This document shows positions 18,159 to 26,322 of a DNA stretch of 64,000 bases, one piece after another. A program made the translations under genes and the position numbers. This DNA comes from Streptacidiphilus pinicola (GTDB lineage Bacteria; Actinomycetota; Actinomycetes; Streptomycetales; Streptomycetaceae). Positions within the stretch are counted from its first letter, which is position 1, and each line of letters begins with the position of its first letter. The stretch spans positions 27,055-91,054 of the forward strand of contig NZ_QKYN01000066.1 in NCBI RefSeq assembly GCF_003258295.1, read 5' to 3'. The notes beneath the pieces were generated by a model. It saw only the letters and a program-made list of their open reading frames with translations. It had not been told where the DNA came from and searched no databases.

Positions 18159-18200
18159 GAGATGCCCGGCGGGAGCACCCCCGCTCCCCCCGGGCATCTC
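18159..18200 (+). terminator. Terminator after the DUF397 gene
   Basis: GAGATGCCCGG (18159-18169) pairs with CCGGGCATCTC (18190-18200), and inside it GGGAGC pairs with GCTCCC. The stem starts 1 base after the stop codon. Confidence 0.85.
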
Positions 18201-18267
18201 AACGCGCGACAAGATCACCCCAGCCCGATCACCCAGCCTCATCACCCCAGCCCGTTCCCCAGCCCCA

Positions 18268-19146
18268 TTACCGCAGCTCGTCGACGTAGGCGTCGGTCCC
18301 GGGCAGGGTCGGCAGGAACGGCGCCACCAGCTCCACCCGCGCCCCTGGCACCGCCCCGGCCACCTCCCCGTCCAGGCCGGTGAAGGCGTCCCAGCAGCTG
18401 CGCGGGTCCTGCTGCAGGAACCAGAGCAACGTCAGCCGGGTGTCCGTGCCGTCCACGGGCTTCACGTACGACATCCGGTCCACCGGCAGCGGCAACGGCT
18501 CGAAGAGCGTGCACATCGCCGCAGGCGAAGGCCCTCCCGGGCCGGCGGCCCGCAGCCGGGACGGCAGGTGCCGGTCCATCAGCCAGTCGGTCAACTGCCG
18601 CCGCTGCTCCGCCGTCTCCGTGTCGATGACCTCCAGCACCAGCCCCTGGTACGGGTGGTCGAGCGCGTGGATGTCGCGCGGGCCGGCCGCACCGTCCCGG
18701 TAGTACGTGCTGACGTGCTGCTGGAAGGCGGTGAACACGTGGGTGCGATCGCGGTAGACCCGGCCGTCCCGGTTCAGCCGCTTGTTGATCTGCACCGTCC
18801 AGCGCATGTGCGCGTCGTGGCGGCCCTGGGTGACCCAGTAGACGGAGAGATAGCACCCCGCCGTGACCGGCAGATCAACCGCCTCGGTCACCGCCGACTT
18901 CTCCGGGTAGCGCAGCAGCTGCAGCTCACGGGTGGCCACGAAGCGCCGCCCCGCGAACATCCAGGGCATCGCCATCGCCCCGGCGTAGTAGTGGTCGTCC
19001 TCGTACCAACGGTTGTAGGCGTACTCGTGGCCCGGCAGCGGCTCGACCATGGTGATCAGTGCGCTGCCGATACCGACGCCGTAGGGGCCGCGCGCGGCCA
19101 GCTCGGTGTAGCGCAGCAGTTCTTCCGCGTCATCGGAATCCGTCAT
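18268..19146 (-). CDS. Uncharacterised protein, possible duplicated dimeric alpha+beta barrel
   Basis: A 292-residue soluble protein I cannot assign to a named family. It has no signal peptide or membrane helix. Two halves show a similar pattern: ITMVEPLPGHEYAYNRWYEDDHYYAGAMAMPWMFAGRRFVA in the first, and LVLEVIDTETAEQRRQLTDWLMDRHLPSRLR...CTLFEPLP in the second. The strand-helix-strand spacing and the NRWYEDDH motif recall EthD or stress-responsive ferredoxin-like folds, which act as small enzymes or binding domains. That is inference. Codon use is like that of neighbours. Start ATG 19146 lacks a clear Shine-Dalgarno site. Confidence 0.75.
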   Translation of the reverse strand: MTDSDDAEELLRYTELAARGPYGVGIGSALITMVEPLPGHEYAYNRWYEDDHYYAGAMAMPWMFAGRRFVATRELQLLRYPEKSAVTEAVDLPVTAGCYLSVYWVTQGRHDAHMRWTVQINKRLNRDGRVYRDRTHVFTAFQQHVSTYYRDGAAGPRDIHALDHPYQGLVLEVIDTETAEQRRQLTDWLMDRHLPSRLRAAGPGGPSPAAMCTLFEPLPLPVDRMSYVKPVDGTDTRLTLLWFLQQDPRSCWDAFTGLDGEVAGAVPGARVELVAPFLPTLPGTDAYVDELR

Positions 19147-19274
19147 GGAGCTGACGGTAAGTCAGATCAAGGCAACTGCCCAGAGGAAGCTCCAGACGTT
19201 CGGCACCCCGCCCACGACGGCCTTGTGCGATCGTTGCCTGGGCCGACCCGCCTTGTCCGCTTAGCCTCCGTTTC

Positions 19275-19958
19275 ATGCCGAGACGCTCCCCTGCCGCCTC
19301 CCACGCCCCGGTTCCCTTCGACCCGGCGGCGGCCCACGCGGTGCGGTACGCCCTGGGACTCAGCCCGGCCATGGTCGCCCGCTCCCTCGCCGAGTCCTAC
19401 GCCATGCCGGTCCCGCCCACCCAGGTCATCGCCTGGGAGACCGGCGCCGCACATCCCTCCGAACGCGAACTGATCGCGCTCGCCCGCGTGTTGTGGTGCC
19501 TGCCCGGCCAGCTGATGGGCGGCAGGGAGGAGTCGCTGCGGGACCACCGGCTCGCCCTCGACCTGCCCCAGGATCAGGTGGCCCGCCGACTGCGGATCAC
19601 CCCGCGCGAGTACGCCAAGCTGGAGGTGCACTGGACCGGCGACCGCAACCTCACCCGCGACCTGGCCGAGGTGCTGCGGCTCGACGCCCCCACCCTGGTC
19701 CGGGTCTGCGAGCGGGAGGAGGAGCTGGAGGAGCTGCTGCGCCGCGCGATCGACGGCCGCTGGCAGGCCCAGGTACGGCCGGTGCTCGACCTGGTGCCGA
19801 CGCTGTCGGAGCGCTGGGTCTCCGAGGCGCTGCAGACGCTCGCCGCCGAGAAGGCCACCTCGAGCGCCCTGTGGGGCGGGAGCACGACGCCCGCCCCGAC
19901 CCAGGAGGAGGAGGTGGGCCAGCTGGAGCGCTTCTGGGCCCTCGTCACCCCCGTATAG
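19275..19958 (+). CDS. Putative DNA-binding protein with two XRE-like helix-turn-helix regions
   Basis: A 227-residue protein of unknown role. The first ~75 residues (ALGLSPAMVARSLAESYAMPVPPTQVIAWETGAAHPSERELIALARVLWC) look like an XRE-type HTH. A second related segment follows (HRLALDLPQDQVARRLRITPREYAKLEVHWTGDRNLTRDLAEVLRLD). The rest is helical and Glu-rich, with WVSEALQTLAAEKA. Conserved among streptomycetes to my recollection, without an assigned function. No Shine-Dalgarno site precedes ATG 19275; a TAGCCT hexamer 8 bases upstream could be a -10 box of a leaderless transcript. Confidence 0.75.
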   Translation: MPRRSPAASHAPVPFDPAAAHAVRYALGLSPAMVARSLAESYAMPVPPTQVIAWETGAAHPSERELIALARVLWCLPGQLMGGREESLRDHRLALDLPQDQVARRLRITPREYAKLEVHWTGDRNLTRDLAEVLRLDAPTLVRVCEREEELEELLRRAIDGRWQAQVRPVLDLVPTLSERWVSEALQTLAAEKATSSALWGGSTTPAPTQEEEVGQLERFWALVTPV

Positions 19959-19999
19959 GTCTGGCGCACGGGTCTGGCACCCTGCACGTGGAAGTCCTA

Positions 20000-20018
20000 G
20001 TCTGACGCATCGTCAGAC
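20000..20018. promoter_or_regulatory. TetR-type operator candidate upstream of the SDR gene
   Basis: GTCTGACG-cat-CGTCAGAC, perfect 8-base arms with a 3-base centre, ends 38 bases before the SDR start codon. The size and symmetry suit a TetR-family dimer. No TetR gene is present nearby. Confidence 0.6.
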
Positions 20019-20056
20019 CGGCTCGTCGGTCAAGGGCATGCCCCGGGAGGATCGCC

Positions 20057-20842
20057 ATGCTGCTCGAAGGACGCACCGTCGTGGTGTCCGGCGTCGGACC
20101 CGGCCTCGGCCACCGGGTCGCCATGGCCGCGGCGCGGGACGGCGCCAACGTCGTGCTCGGCGCGCGCACGGGTGAGAACCTGGCGAAGACCGCCGAGCAG
20201 ATCGAGACGACCCGTCCCGGCGCGACCGTATGGAAGCGGACCGACATCGCCGACGCCGAGCGCTGCGACGAGCTCGCCGCCCTCGCCGTCGAACGCTTCG
20301 GCCGGATCGACGCGGTGATCCACGTCGCCGCCATGGACCAGTCCTTCGGCGGCCTCGCGGACGCCGACTTCGACGAGTGGCGCCGGGTCCTCGACGTCAA
20401 CCTGATCGGCACGCTGCAGCTGACGCGCTCCTGCCTCCCCGCACTGCGTGAACGCGGCGGCTCCGTCGTGATCATCGGCACCCAGTCCGCGATCGCCGCG
20501 CCGTCCCAGGTCCGCCAGGCCGCCTACGCCGCCTCCAAGGGCGCGTTGACCAGCGCGATGTACAGCATGGCCCGCGAGCTCGGCCCGGACCGGATCCGGG
20601 TCAACACCGTGCTCCCGGGCTGGATGTGGGGCCCGATGGTGGAGGCCTACGTCACCTGGACCGCCACCGGCGAGAACGTCCCGGAGGAGGAGGTCGCCCA
20701 GCGCCTCACCGAGCGGGTCGTCCTGCCTGAGCTCGCCACCGACGGGGACGTGGCCGAGGCCGCGATCTTCCTCGCCTCCGACCGCGCCCGCGCCATCACC
20801 GGCCAGTCCCTGCTGGTCAACGCGGGCGAGATCATGCGCTGA
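20057..20842 (+). CDS. Short-chain dehydrogenase/reductase (SDR)
   Basis: A 261-residue classical SDR oxidoreductase using NAD(P)H. The cofactor motif is VVVSGVGPGLGHRVA (a TGxxxGxG variant with SGVGPGLG) at ~10-23. NLIGTL and the catalytic Ser...Tyr-xxx-Lys (GTQSAIA...AYAASKGAL) follow, then the RVNTVLPGWMWGPM turn. Substrate not deducible; a 3-oxoacyl or steroid-type alcohol is typical. GGGAGG lies 7 bases before ATG 20057. The gene converges with fbiC, with 13 bases between the stops, and has a TetR-like operator upstream. Confidence 0.92.
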   Translation: MLLEGRTVVVSGVGPGLGHRVAMAAARDGANVVLGARTGENLAKTAEQIETTRPGATVWKRTDIADAERCDELAALAVERFGRIDAVIHVAAMDQSFGGLADADFDEWRRVLDVNLIGTLQLTRSCLPALRERGGSVVIIGTQSAIAAPSQVRQAAYAASKGALTSAMYSMARELGPDRIRVNTVLPGWMWGPMVEAYVTWTATGENVPEEEVAQRLTERVVLPELATDGDVAEAAIFLASDRARAITGQSLLVNAGEIMR

Positions 20843-20855
20843 CCAGCAACCTCTC

Positions 20856-23480
20856 TCAGTCCACCACCGGCAGCAGTTCCGGCAGGTGCCCGTCCGAGGC
20901 CAGCGCCGCCGCCCGCCGCTCCGGCGGGACCGGCCCGTACAGGGTCGTGCGCTGGCCGGAGCGCCGCCCGGCCGCCGAGGCGACGGCCTCCAGCTCGCGG
21001 ATGGACTTGTAGCTGCCGTAGGACGAGCCGGCCATCCGGGAGATGGTCTCCTCCATGAGCGTGCCGCCGAGGTCGTTGGCGCCGCTGCGCAGCATCTCGG
21101 CCGCGCCCTCGGTACCGAGCTTGACCCAGCTGGTCTGGATGTTGGGGATCCGGCCGTGCAGCAGCAACCGGGCCATCGCGGTGACGGCGCGGTTGTCGCG
21201 CATCGTCGGGCCCGGCCGGGAGATGCCCGCGAGGTAGACCGGCGCGTTGGTGTGCACGAACGGCAGCGTCACGAACTCGGTGAACCCGCCCCGGCCGGCC
21301 TCCAGTGAGCGGTCCTGGATCTCCGCCAGCAGCCGCAGGTGACCGAGCCAGTGGCGGGGCTGGTCCACGTGCCCGTACATCATCGTGGACGAGGAGCGGA
21401 TGCCCAGCTCGTGCGCGGTGGTGACGACCTCGACCCAGGTGGCGGCGGGCAGCTTGCCCTTGGTGAGCACCCAGCGGACCTCGTCGTCGAGGATCTCGGC
21501 GGCGGTGCCGGGGATGGTGTCGAGCCCGGCCTCCTTCGCCTGCGCGAGCCAGTCCCTGACGGACAGTCCGGTACGGGTCGCGCCGTTGACGATCTCCATC
21601 GGCGAGAAGGCGTGCACGTGCATGCCGGGCACCCGCTCCTTCACCGCGCGGGCGATGTCGAAGTAGGCGGTGCCGGGCAGGTCCGGGTGGATGCCGCCCT
21701 GCATGCACACCTCGGTCGCGCCGACCTGCCACGCCTGCTCGGCGCGGTCGGCGACCTGGGAGAGCGAGAGCGTGTACGCGTCGGCGTCGGTGCGGCGCTG
21801 CGCGAAGGCGCAGAAACGGCAGCCGGTGTAGCAGACGTTGGTGAAGTTGATGTTCCGCGTGACGCAGTAGGTGACGACGTCCCCGACGACATCGCGGCGC
21901 ACCGCGTCGGCGACGGAGCAGAGCGCGTCGAGCGCCGGGCCGTCCGCGTGGAACAGTGCCAGCGCCTGCGGGTCCGTCAGCCGGCGCGGGTCGTCTGCGG
22001 CGACGGCCAGGGCCTCGCGCACCTCGGCGTCCAGGCGCTGCGGCGACGACCTCTCGGGGGCGCCCGTCGCGGCCGCGACCTCGCGCAGCGCCTCCCAGTC
22101 GCCGTAGACCTCGTCGAAGTCGCCGCGCCGGTCGCCGGAACGCCCGCCGCCCGGCCCCTGTGCGTCGATCTCGGTGTGCAGCTCGGTGCGCCCGCTCGCG
22201 GTGAAGACCTCCTCGGGCTCCTGCCAGGGCAGTCCGACCGCCATGGCCCCCTCCCTGGCCAGTCCCGTCTCCGGGTCGGCCAGCGCGCGGACGTGCGGCA
22301 GCAGGCGCGGGTCGAGCCACGGCTCCCCCTGGCGCACGTACGCGGGGTAGACGCAGAGCCGCTCGCGCAACTCGAAGCCGGCCACCCGGGAGCGCGCGGC
22401 CAGCTCCTCGATCTGCGGCCAGGGGCGTTCGGGGTTGACGTGGTCGATGGTCAGCGGCGACACGCCGCCCCAGTCGTCGACCCCGGCGCCGATCAGCCGC
22501 TCGTACTCGCTGTCGACGAGATTCGGCGGCGCCTGGAGACAGGCGGAGGGACCGAGGATGTGCCGGGCCACAGCCACCGTGGCGACGAGCTCGTCCAGTT
22601 CGGCGTCGGGCATGCCGCGCATCGCCGTGTCCGGCTTGGCGCGGAAGTTCTGGATGATCAGTTCCTGGATGCCGTGGTAGGACCGCGAGATCCGGCGCAG
22701 GGCGAACAGGGAGTCCGCGCGTTCCTCGACCGTCTCGCCGATGCCGATCAGCAGGCCGGAGGTGAACGGGACGGCGGAGCGGCCCGCGTCCTCCAGCACC
22801 CGCAGCCGGACGGCCGGCTCCTTGTCCGGGGAGCCGTGGTGCGGCCCGCCGGGCTCCGACCACAGCCGGGTGGCGGTCGTCTCCAGCATCATGCCCATGG
22901 ACGGGGCGACCGGCTTGAGGCGCTGGAAGTCGGTCCAGGACAGCACGCCCGGGTTGAGGTGGGGCAGCAGGCCGGTCTCCTCCAGGATGCGGACGGAGAC
23001 GGCGCGGACGTAGGCGATGGTGTCGTCGTAGCCGTGCGCGTCGAGCCACTCGCGGGCCTCGGGCCAGCGGTCCTCGGGCTTGTCGCCGAGCGTGATCAGC
23101 GCTTCCTTGCAGCCGAGCGCGGCGCCCTTGCGGGCGACGTCCAGCACCTCGTCCGGCGACATGAACATCCCGTGCCCGGCCCGACGCAGCTTGCCGGGGA
23201 CGGTGACGAAGGTGCAGTAGTGGCACTTGTCCCGGCACAGCCGGGTGAGCGGGATGAAGACGCTCTTCGAGTAGGTGATGACGCCGGGTCGGCCGGCCGC
23301 CGCAAGGCCCGCGTCGCGCAGCCGGGCCGCGGACGCGGCGAGCTCGCGCAGGTCGTCCCCGCGGGCCCGGAGCAGGACCGCGGCCTCCGCCACGTCGAGG
23401 GCCACGCCCTGCCGCGCCCGGTGCAGCGCACGGCGCATGGCGTTGGCGGTCGGACCCGCTCCGATCTCCTGATCCTTCAT
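20856..23480 (-). CDS. fbiC: FbiC: bifunctional FO synthase (CofG + CofH)
   Basis: Makes FO (7,8-didemethyl-8-hydroxy-5-deazariboflavin), the chromophore of coenzyme F420, from tyrosine and the ribityldiaminouracil intermediate of flavin synthesis. Two radical-SAM modules are fused. The N-terminal CofG-like half has [10 protein letters not shown] near residues 80-88. The C-terminal CofH-like half has [10 protein letters not shown] near 550, followed by [14 protein letters not shown] and HIQTSW-type motifs. At 874 residues it matches actinobacterial FbiC. ATG 23480 ([23 protein letters not shown]) is preferred on homology; ATG 23492 is also in frame, and neither has a strong ribosome-binding site. 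The other F420 genes (fbiA, fbiB, fbiD) are not in the window. Confidence 0.96.
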   Translation of the reverse strand: MKDQEIGAGPTANAMRRALHRARQGVALDVAEAAVLLRARGDDLRELAASAARLRDAGLAAAGRPGVITYSKSVFIPLTRLCRDKCHYCTFVTVPGKLRRAGHGMFMSPDEVLDVARKGAALGCKEALITLGDKPEDRWPEAREWLDAHGYDDTIAYVRAVSVRILEETGLLPHLNPGVLSWTDFQRLKPVAPSMGMMLETTATRLWSEPGGPHHGSPDKEPAVRLRVLEDAGRSAVPFTSGLLIGIGETVEERADSLFALRRISRSYHGIQELIIQNFRAKPDTAMRGMPDAELDELVATVAVARHILGPSACLQAPPNLVDSEYERLIGAGVDDWGGVSPLTIDHVNPERPWPQIEELAARSRVAGFELRERLCVYPAYVRQGEPWLDPRLLPHVRALADPETGLAREGAMAVGLPWQEPEEVFTASGRTELHTEIDAQGPGGGRSGDRRGDFDEVYGDWEALREVAAATGAPERSSPQRLDAEVREALAVAADDPRRLTDPQALALFHADGPALDALCSVADAVRRDVVGDVVTYCVTRNINFTNVCYTGCRFCAFAQRRTDADAYTLSLSQVADRAEQAWQVGATEVCMQGGIHPDLPGTAYFDIARAVKERVPGMHVHAFSPMEIVNGATRTGLSVRDWLAQAKEAGLDTIPGTAAEILDDEVRWVLTKGKLPAATWVEVVTTAHELGIRSSSTMMYGHVDQPRHWLGHLRLLAEIQDRSLEAGRGGFTEFVTLPFVHTNAPVYLAGISRPGPTMRDNRAVTAMARLLLHGRIPNIQTSWVKLGTEGAAEMLRSGANDLGGTLMEETISRMAGSSYGSYKSIRELEAVASAAGRRSGQRTTLYGPVPPERRAAALASDGHLPELLPVVD

Positions 23481-23522
23481 GGGGTGAACCATACGCGGGA
23501 CCGCTTCCGACCCCCAGGTCGA

Positions 23523-23543
23523 ACCCTGAGATCGTCTCAGGGT
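23523..23543. promoter_or_regulatory. Perfect 9-bp inverted repeat between divergent fbiC and LolA-like genes
   Basis: ACCCTGAGA-tcg-TCTCAGGGT lies 43 bases upstream of the fbiC start and 101 bases upstream of the LolA-like start. Its position in a divergent promoter region favours an operator over a terminator. Confidence 0.5.
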
Positions 23544-23643
23544 CGCGTAGTCCGACGGGTGGAACCGGTTTTGCGCCCGTGGGCCGATGCCGCGTCCGGA
23601 GGTGGAGGCGTTCAATGGCAGCGTGGGAAAGAGGGAGGAAACC

Positions 23644-24861
23644 ATGGAGGGACAGACAATGGCGCCCAACAGCGACCGGGGCGGGAACGACCGGGCAGGC
23701 ACCGCGCGGACGAGCCGCAAGCGACTGATCCTGGTCTCGGCGGCGGTGGCCGCGGTCGCGGGTTCCGTCGCCGCGGGCACGGCGCTGGCGGCCGGGCCTT
23801 CGCTGCCGCCGGTGACGGCGCAGGCGCTGCTGGCACGCGCCCTCGGCAGCCACCAGCAGGTCTTCTCGGGCACGATCGAGTCCACGGTGGATCTGGGCGT
23901 GCCCTCACAGCTCGTCTCCCAGCTGCCCTCGGCGCTGGCCTCCTCGGGCTCGCAGAAGGGCGCGGGCGCGGGCGCCAACCCGCAGGCGCAGCAGGCCGAG
24001 CAGCAACTGCTGGGCCTGCTCTCCGGCACGCACAGCTTCGACGTGGCCGCCGACGGTCCGAACCGACAGTCGTTCAGCTCCAGCGACACGGGACGCACGG
24101 TCCGCTTCGTCCACAACGGCAGCGAGGCCTGGTCCTACGACAGCCAGAGCGACCAGGTCACCCACTACACCGGGATCCGCCCGGACGACGCCACCGCGCA
24201 GCCGAGCAACCCGACGCCGACCACCCCGGCCGACGCGGCGCGCCTGCTGCAGCAGATCGCCCCGTACAGCGCGGTCTCGGTGGACGGCAACTCGATGGTC
24301 GCCGGCCGCCAGGTCTACGTCCTGGTCGTCACGCCGAAGGGCAGCGGTTCGAGCATCGGCGACGTCCGCCTCTCGGTGGACTCGAAGACCTCCATGCCGC
24401 TCGGCGTGCAGATCGACCCTGCTGACGGCAGCAGCCCGATCGCGGACGTGCGCTTCTCCAAGGTCAGCTTCGACGAGCCGGTCGCGAGCACCTTCGACTT
24501 CGCCGCGCCGCAGGGCGCCAAGGTCACCACGAAGACCGCGGGCGAGACGGGCAAGTCCGGGGAGAAGACCGCCCCGCACGGCACCAAGCCGGGGCAGCGC
24601 GGCCCGGCCGCGCCGCAGCAGCGGCCGAACGACATCCAGGTCCTCGGCTCCGGCTGGACCACCGTCTACAAGATCAGCCCGTCCGCCATGGCCAAGGGCG
24701 GCAAGGGCGGCAACCCGCTGGACGCGCTCAAGACCATCGGCCACTCCGTCCCGGGCGGCACGCTGTTCACCACCAAGGTGGTCAACGTCCTGGTCACCGA
24801 CAACGGCACCGTCTACGCGGGCGCGGTCACCCCGCAGTACCTGGAGAACCTGGCCAAGTAG
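23644..24861 (+). CDS. Secreted/membrane-anchored LolA-like protein (DUF2092-type)
   Basis: A 405-residue exported protein with an N-terminal membrane segment ([23 protein letters not shown], ~31-55). The long beta-rich region resembles LolA/LolB/RseB-type half-barrels that hold lipid acyl chains: [29 protein letters not shown], then [12 protein letters not shown]...[17 protein letters not shown] and [26 protein letters not shown]. In actinobacteria these are annotated outer-membrane lipoprotein carrier-like, though there is no outer membrane; a lipoprotein or regulatory role is guesswork. ATG 23644 follows GGGAGG by 6 bases. The gene ends exactly where a 17-bp tandem repeat array begins. Confidence 0.85.
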   Translation: MEGQTMAPNSDRGGNDRAGTARTSRKRLILVSAAVAAVAGSVAAGTALAAGPSLPPVTAQALLARALGSHQQVFSGTIESTVDLGVPSQLVSQLPSALASSGSQKGAGAGANPQAQQAEQQLLGLLSGTHSFDVAADGPNRQSFSSSDTGRTVRFVHNGSEAWSYDSQSDQVTHYTGIRPDDATAQPSNPTPTTPADAARLLQQIAPYSAVSVDGNSMVAGRQVYVLVVTPKGSGSSIGDVRLSVDSKTSMPLGVQIDPADGSSPIADVRFSKVSFDEPVASTFDFAAPQGAKVTTKTAGETGKSGEKTAPHGTKPGQRGPAAPQQRPNDIQVLGSGWTTVYKISPSAMAKGGKGGNPLDALKTIGHSVPGGTLFTTKVVNVLVTDNGTVYAGAVTPQYLENLAK

Positions 24862-24912
24862 CAGGCCCGCAGTTCAGACAGGCCCGTTGTCCAGACAGGC
24901 CCGTTGTCCAGA
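24862..24912 (+). repeat. Three 17-bp tandem repeats directly after the LolA-like stop codon
   Basis: Unit caggcccgttgtccaga: copy 1 at 24862-24878 (two to three differences), copies 2 and 3 identical at 24879-24895 and 24896-24912. Each carries a (G)TCCAGAC core; cores are centred 17 bases apart, and two further cores follow at 34 and 33 bases (24936-24951 and 24969-24984). Confidence 0.85.
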
Positions 24913-24935
24913 CAAGAGCAGGGCCGAGTCGCAAA

Positions 24936-24984
24936 ACTAGTCCAGACAAGTCAAGAGGCTTTCCGAGAACTAGTCCGGACAAGT
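24936..24984. promoter_or_regulatory. Two DasR-like (GntR/HutC) palindromes
   Basis: ACTAGTCCAGACAAGT (24936-24951) and ACTAGTCCGGACAAGT (24969-24984) both fit the symmetric pattern ACTnGTCnnGACnAGT and match a remembered DasR box (ACTGGTCTAGACCAGT) at 13 and 12 of 16 positions. They lie 33 bases apart, about three helical turns, ahead of the sphingomyelinase-like gene. Binding by DasR or a paralogue is inference. Confidence 0.5.
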
Positions 24985-25016
24985 GATCGGTCGACCGAGG
25001 TTCGGTCGGCCGATCA
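24984..25016 (+). terminator. 15-bp terminator hairpin after the repeat cluster
   Basis: 24984-24998 pairs with 25002-25016 (one T:G-type position) across a 3-base loop. It probably ends the LolA-like transcript, 123 bases after its stop. Confidence 0.75.
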
Positions 25017-25109
25017 CATCTGCTCATGCACCGTTCTTCCAGTCTTACCCATCGGTAGTTAGCGTGCAGGTCCGTCATGCAACGGCCCGCCTCTACCGAG
25101 GAGCTCACC

Positions 25110-26135
25110 GTGCGCAAGCGCGCTCTGCTCGCCACCACCCTCGCCGCAGCCACCGCCGTCCTCGGCGGTCTGACCACCGCGCCCGCCGCCCAGGCGTCGA
25201 CCGGCAACTCGCTCTCGGTCTTCGCCTGGAACGTCGACCTGGCCACCTCCGTGGTCGACAGCACGCAGAACGAGAACGCCGCCGGCCGCACCCCGGTCAT
25301 CGAGTCGATCATCAAGCAGCACGACGCCGACGTGGTCGTCCTGGACGAGCTCTTCAACCACGACTCGACGAGCAGCATCGAGAGCGCGCTGGCCGCGCAG
25401 TATCCGTACCACACGCCCGTCGTCGGCCAGGTCTGCTCCGGTGGCGGCTGGAACGGCATCAGCGGGGACTGCTCGAACTCCTGGTTCGTCATCAACGGCG
25501 GCACCATGATCTTCTCGAAGTACCCGATCACGGCCCAGTACGCCCATGTCTTCTCCAACTCGACCTCCGGCACCTGGGACTACAACGCCGACAAGGGCGC
25601 CGCGCTGGCCGAGATCGACAAGAACGGCGTGAACACCTGGGTCGTCGGCACCCACCTGCAGGCCGACCAGTCCGGCACCTCCACCGACACCACCCAGGCC
25701 ACCCGCCTGGCCCAGCTCGGCGAGATCCGCAGCTGGGTCAACGGCATCGCGGGCACCTCCGCGCCGGTCCTGATCGGCGGCGACCTCAACGTCGAGTACT
25801 TCCACGGCGCCTCGCGCGGCGACTACACCAACGCCGAGAACGCGGTCGGCGGCGTGCTGGGCACTCCCGCCACCGACTCGAGCCAGCTGACCACCATGGA
25901 CTGCCCGGTGTCGGCCTGGTGCCAGTACATGTCCGGCGTCGAGTCCTTCCCGAGCGACTACCAGGACAGCCTCGACTACGTCGGCTACCTGAACGCGCCG
26001 GGCCGTCCGACCCCGCTGGCGCTGCCCTCCGTCGCCACCGACTTCGACCCGCAGTCCGGCTGGACCCAGGGCCAGGTCGACACCCAGTCCCCCAGCGACC
26101 ACTACCCGGTGCAGGCCACCTTCCAGCTGCCGTAA
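25110..26135 (+). CDS. Secreted endonuclease/exonuclease/phosphatase-fold protein, sphingomyelinase C-like
   Basis: A 341-residue secreted hydrolase of the EEP superfamily, closest in layout to bacterial neutral sphingomyelinases (phospholipase C-type cleavage of sphingomyelin). Signal peptide 1-31 (ALLATTLAAATAVLGGLTTAPAAQA). EEP motifs: FAWNVD (metal-site Asn), VVVLDEL (Glu/Asp ligand), PYHTPVVG, VVGTHLQ, IGGDLN and C-terminal SPSDHYPV with the catalytic His. GTG 25110 follows GAGGAG by 7 bases; the upstream ATG is not supported. It is preceded by DasR-like boxes and followed by a terminator. Substrate could be another phosphodiester. Confidence 0.85.
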   Translation: MRKRALLATTLAAATAVLGGLTTAPAAQASTGNSLSVFAWNVDLATSVVDSTQNENAAGRTPVIESIIKQHDADVVVLDELFNHDSTSSIESALAAQYPYHTPVVGQVCSGGGWNGISGDCSNSWFVINGGTMIFSKYPITAQYAHVFSNSTSGTWDYNADKGAALAEIDKNGVNTWVVGTHLQADQSGTSTDTTQATRLAQLGEIRSWVNGIAGTSAPVLIGGDLNVEYFHGASRGDYTNAENAVGGVLGTPATDSSQLTTMDCPVSAWCQYMSGVESFPSDYQDSLDYVGYLNAPGRPTPLALPSVATDFDPQSGWTQGQVDTQSPSDHYPVQATFQLP

Positions 26136-26181
26136 GCACCCGGCATCCGGGCCCCACCGCAGGTGGTGGTCCACACCACTC

Positions 26182-26214
26182 GACGGGGTGTCAGCTGCCC
26201 CTCGACACCCCGTC
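26182..26214 (+). terminator. Terminator after the EEP/sphingomyelinase-like gene
   Basis: GACGGGGTGTC (26182-26192) pairs perfectly with GACACCCCGTC (26204-26214) across an 11-base loop, 46 bases after the stop. Confidence 0.75.
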
Positions 26215-26322
26215 TCACCTGCTGAAAGGCACCTTGACGCACGTCAGTTGAGCGGATGCCATGGACCGTCCACCCACGCCCGGTTGCGGGGGCGTCGTCG
26301 GTCCGAGCAGAAGGCATCACGT

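Noticed and set aside
20647..24116. fbiC extended far upstream to 24116
   Set aside because: The added residues are antisense to the LolA-like gene and unrelated to any FbiC N-terminus; the homologous start is at 23480.
24862..24984. CRISPR array
   Set aside because: Units are 17 bases, directly adjacent, without unique spacers, and no cas genes are near.
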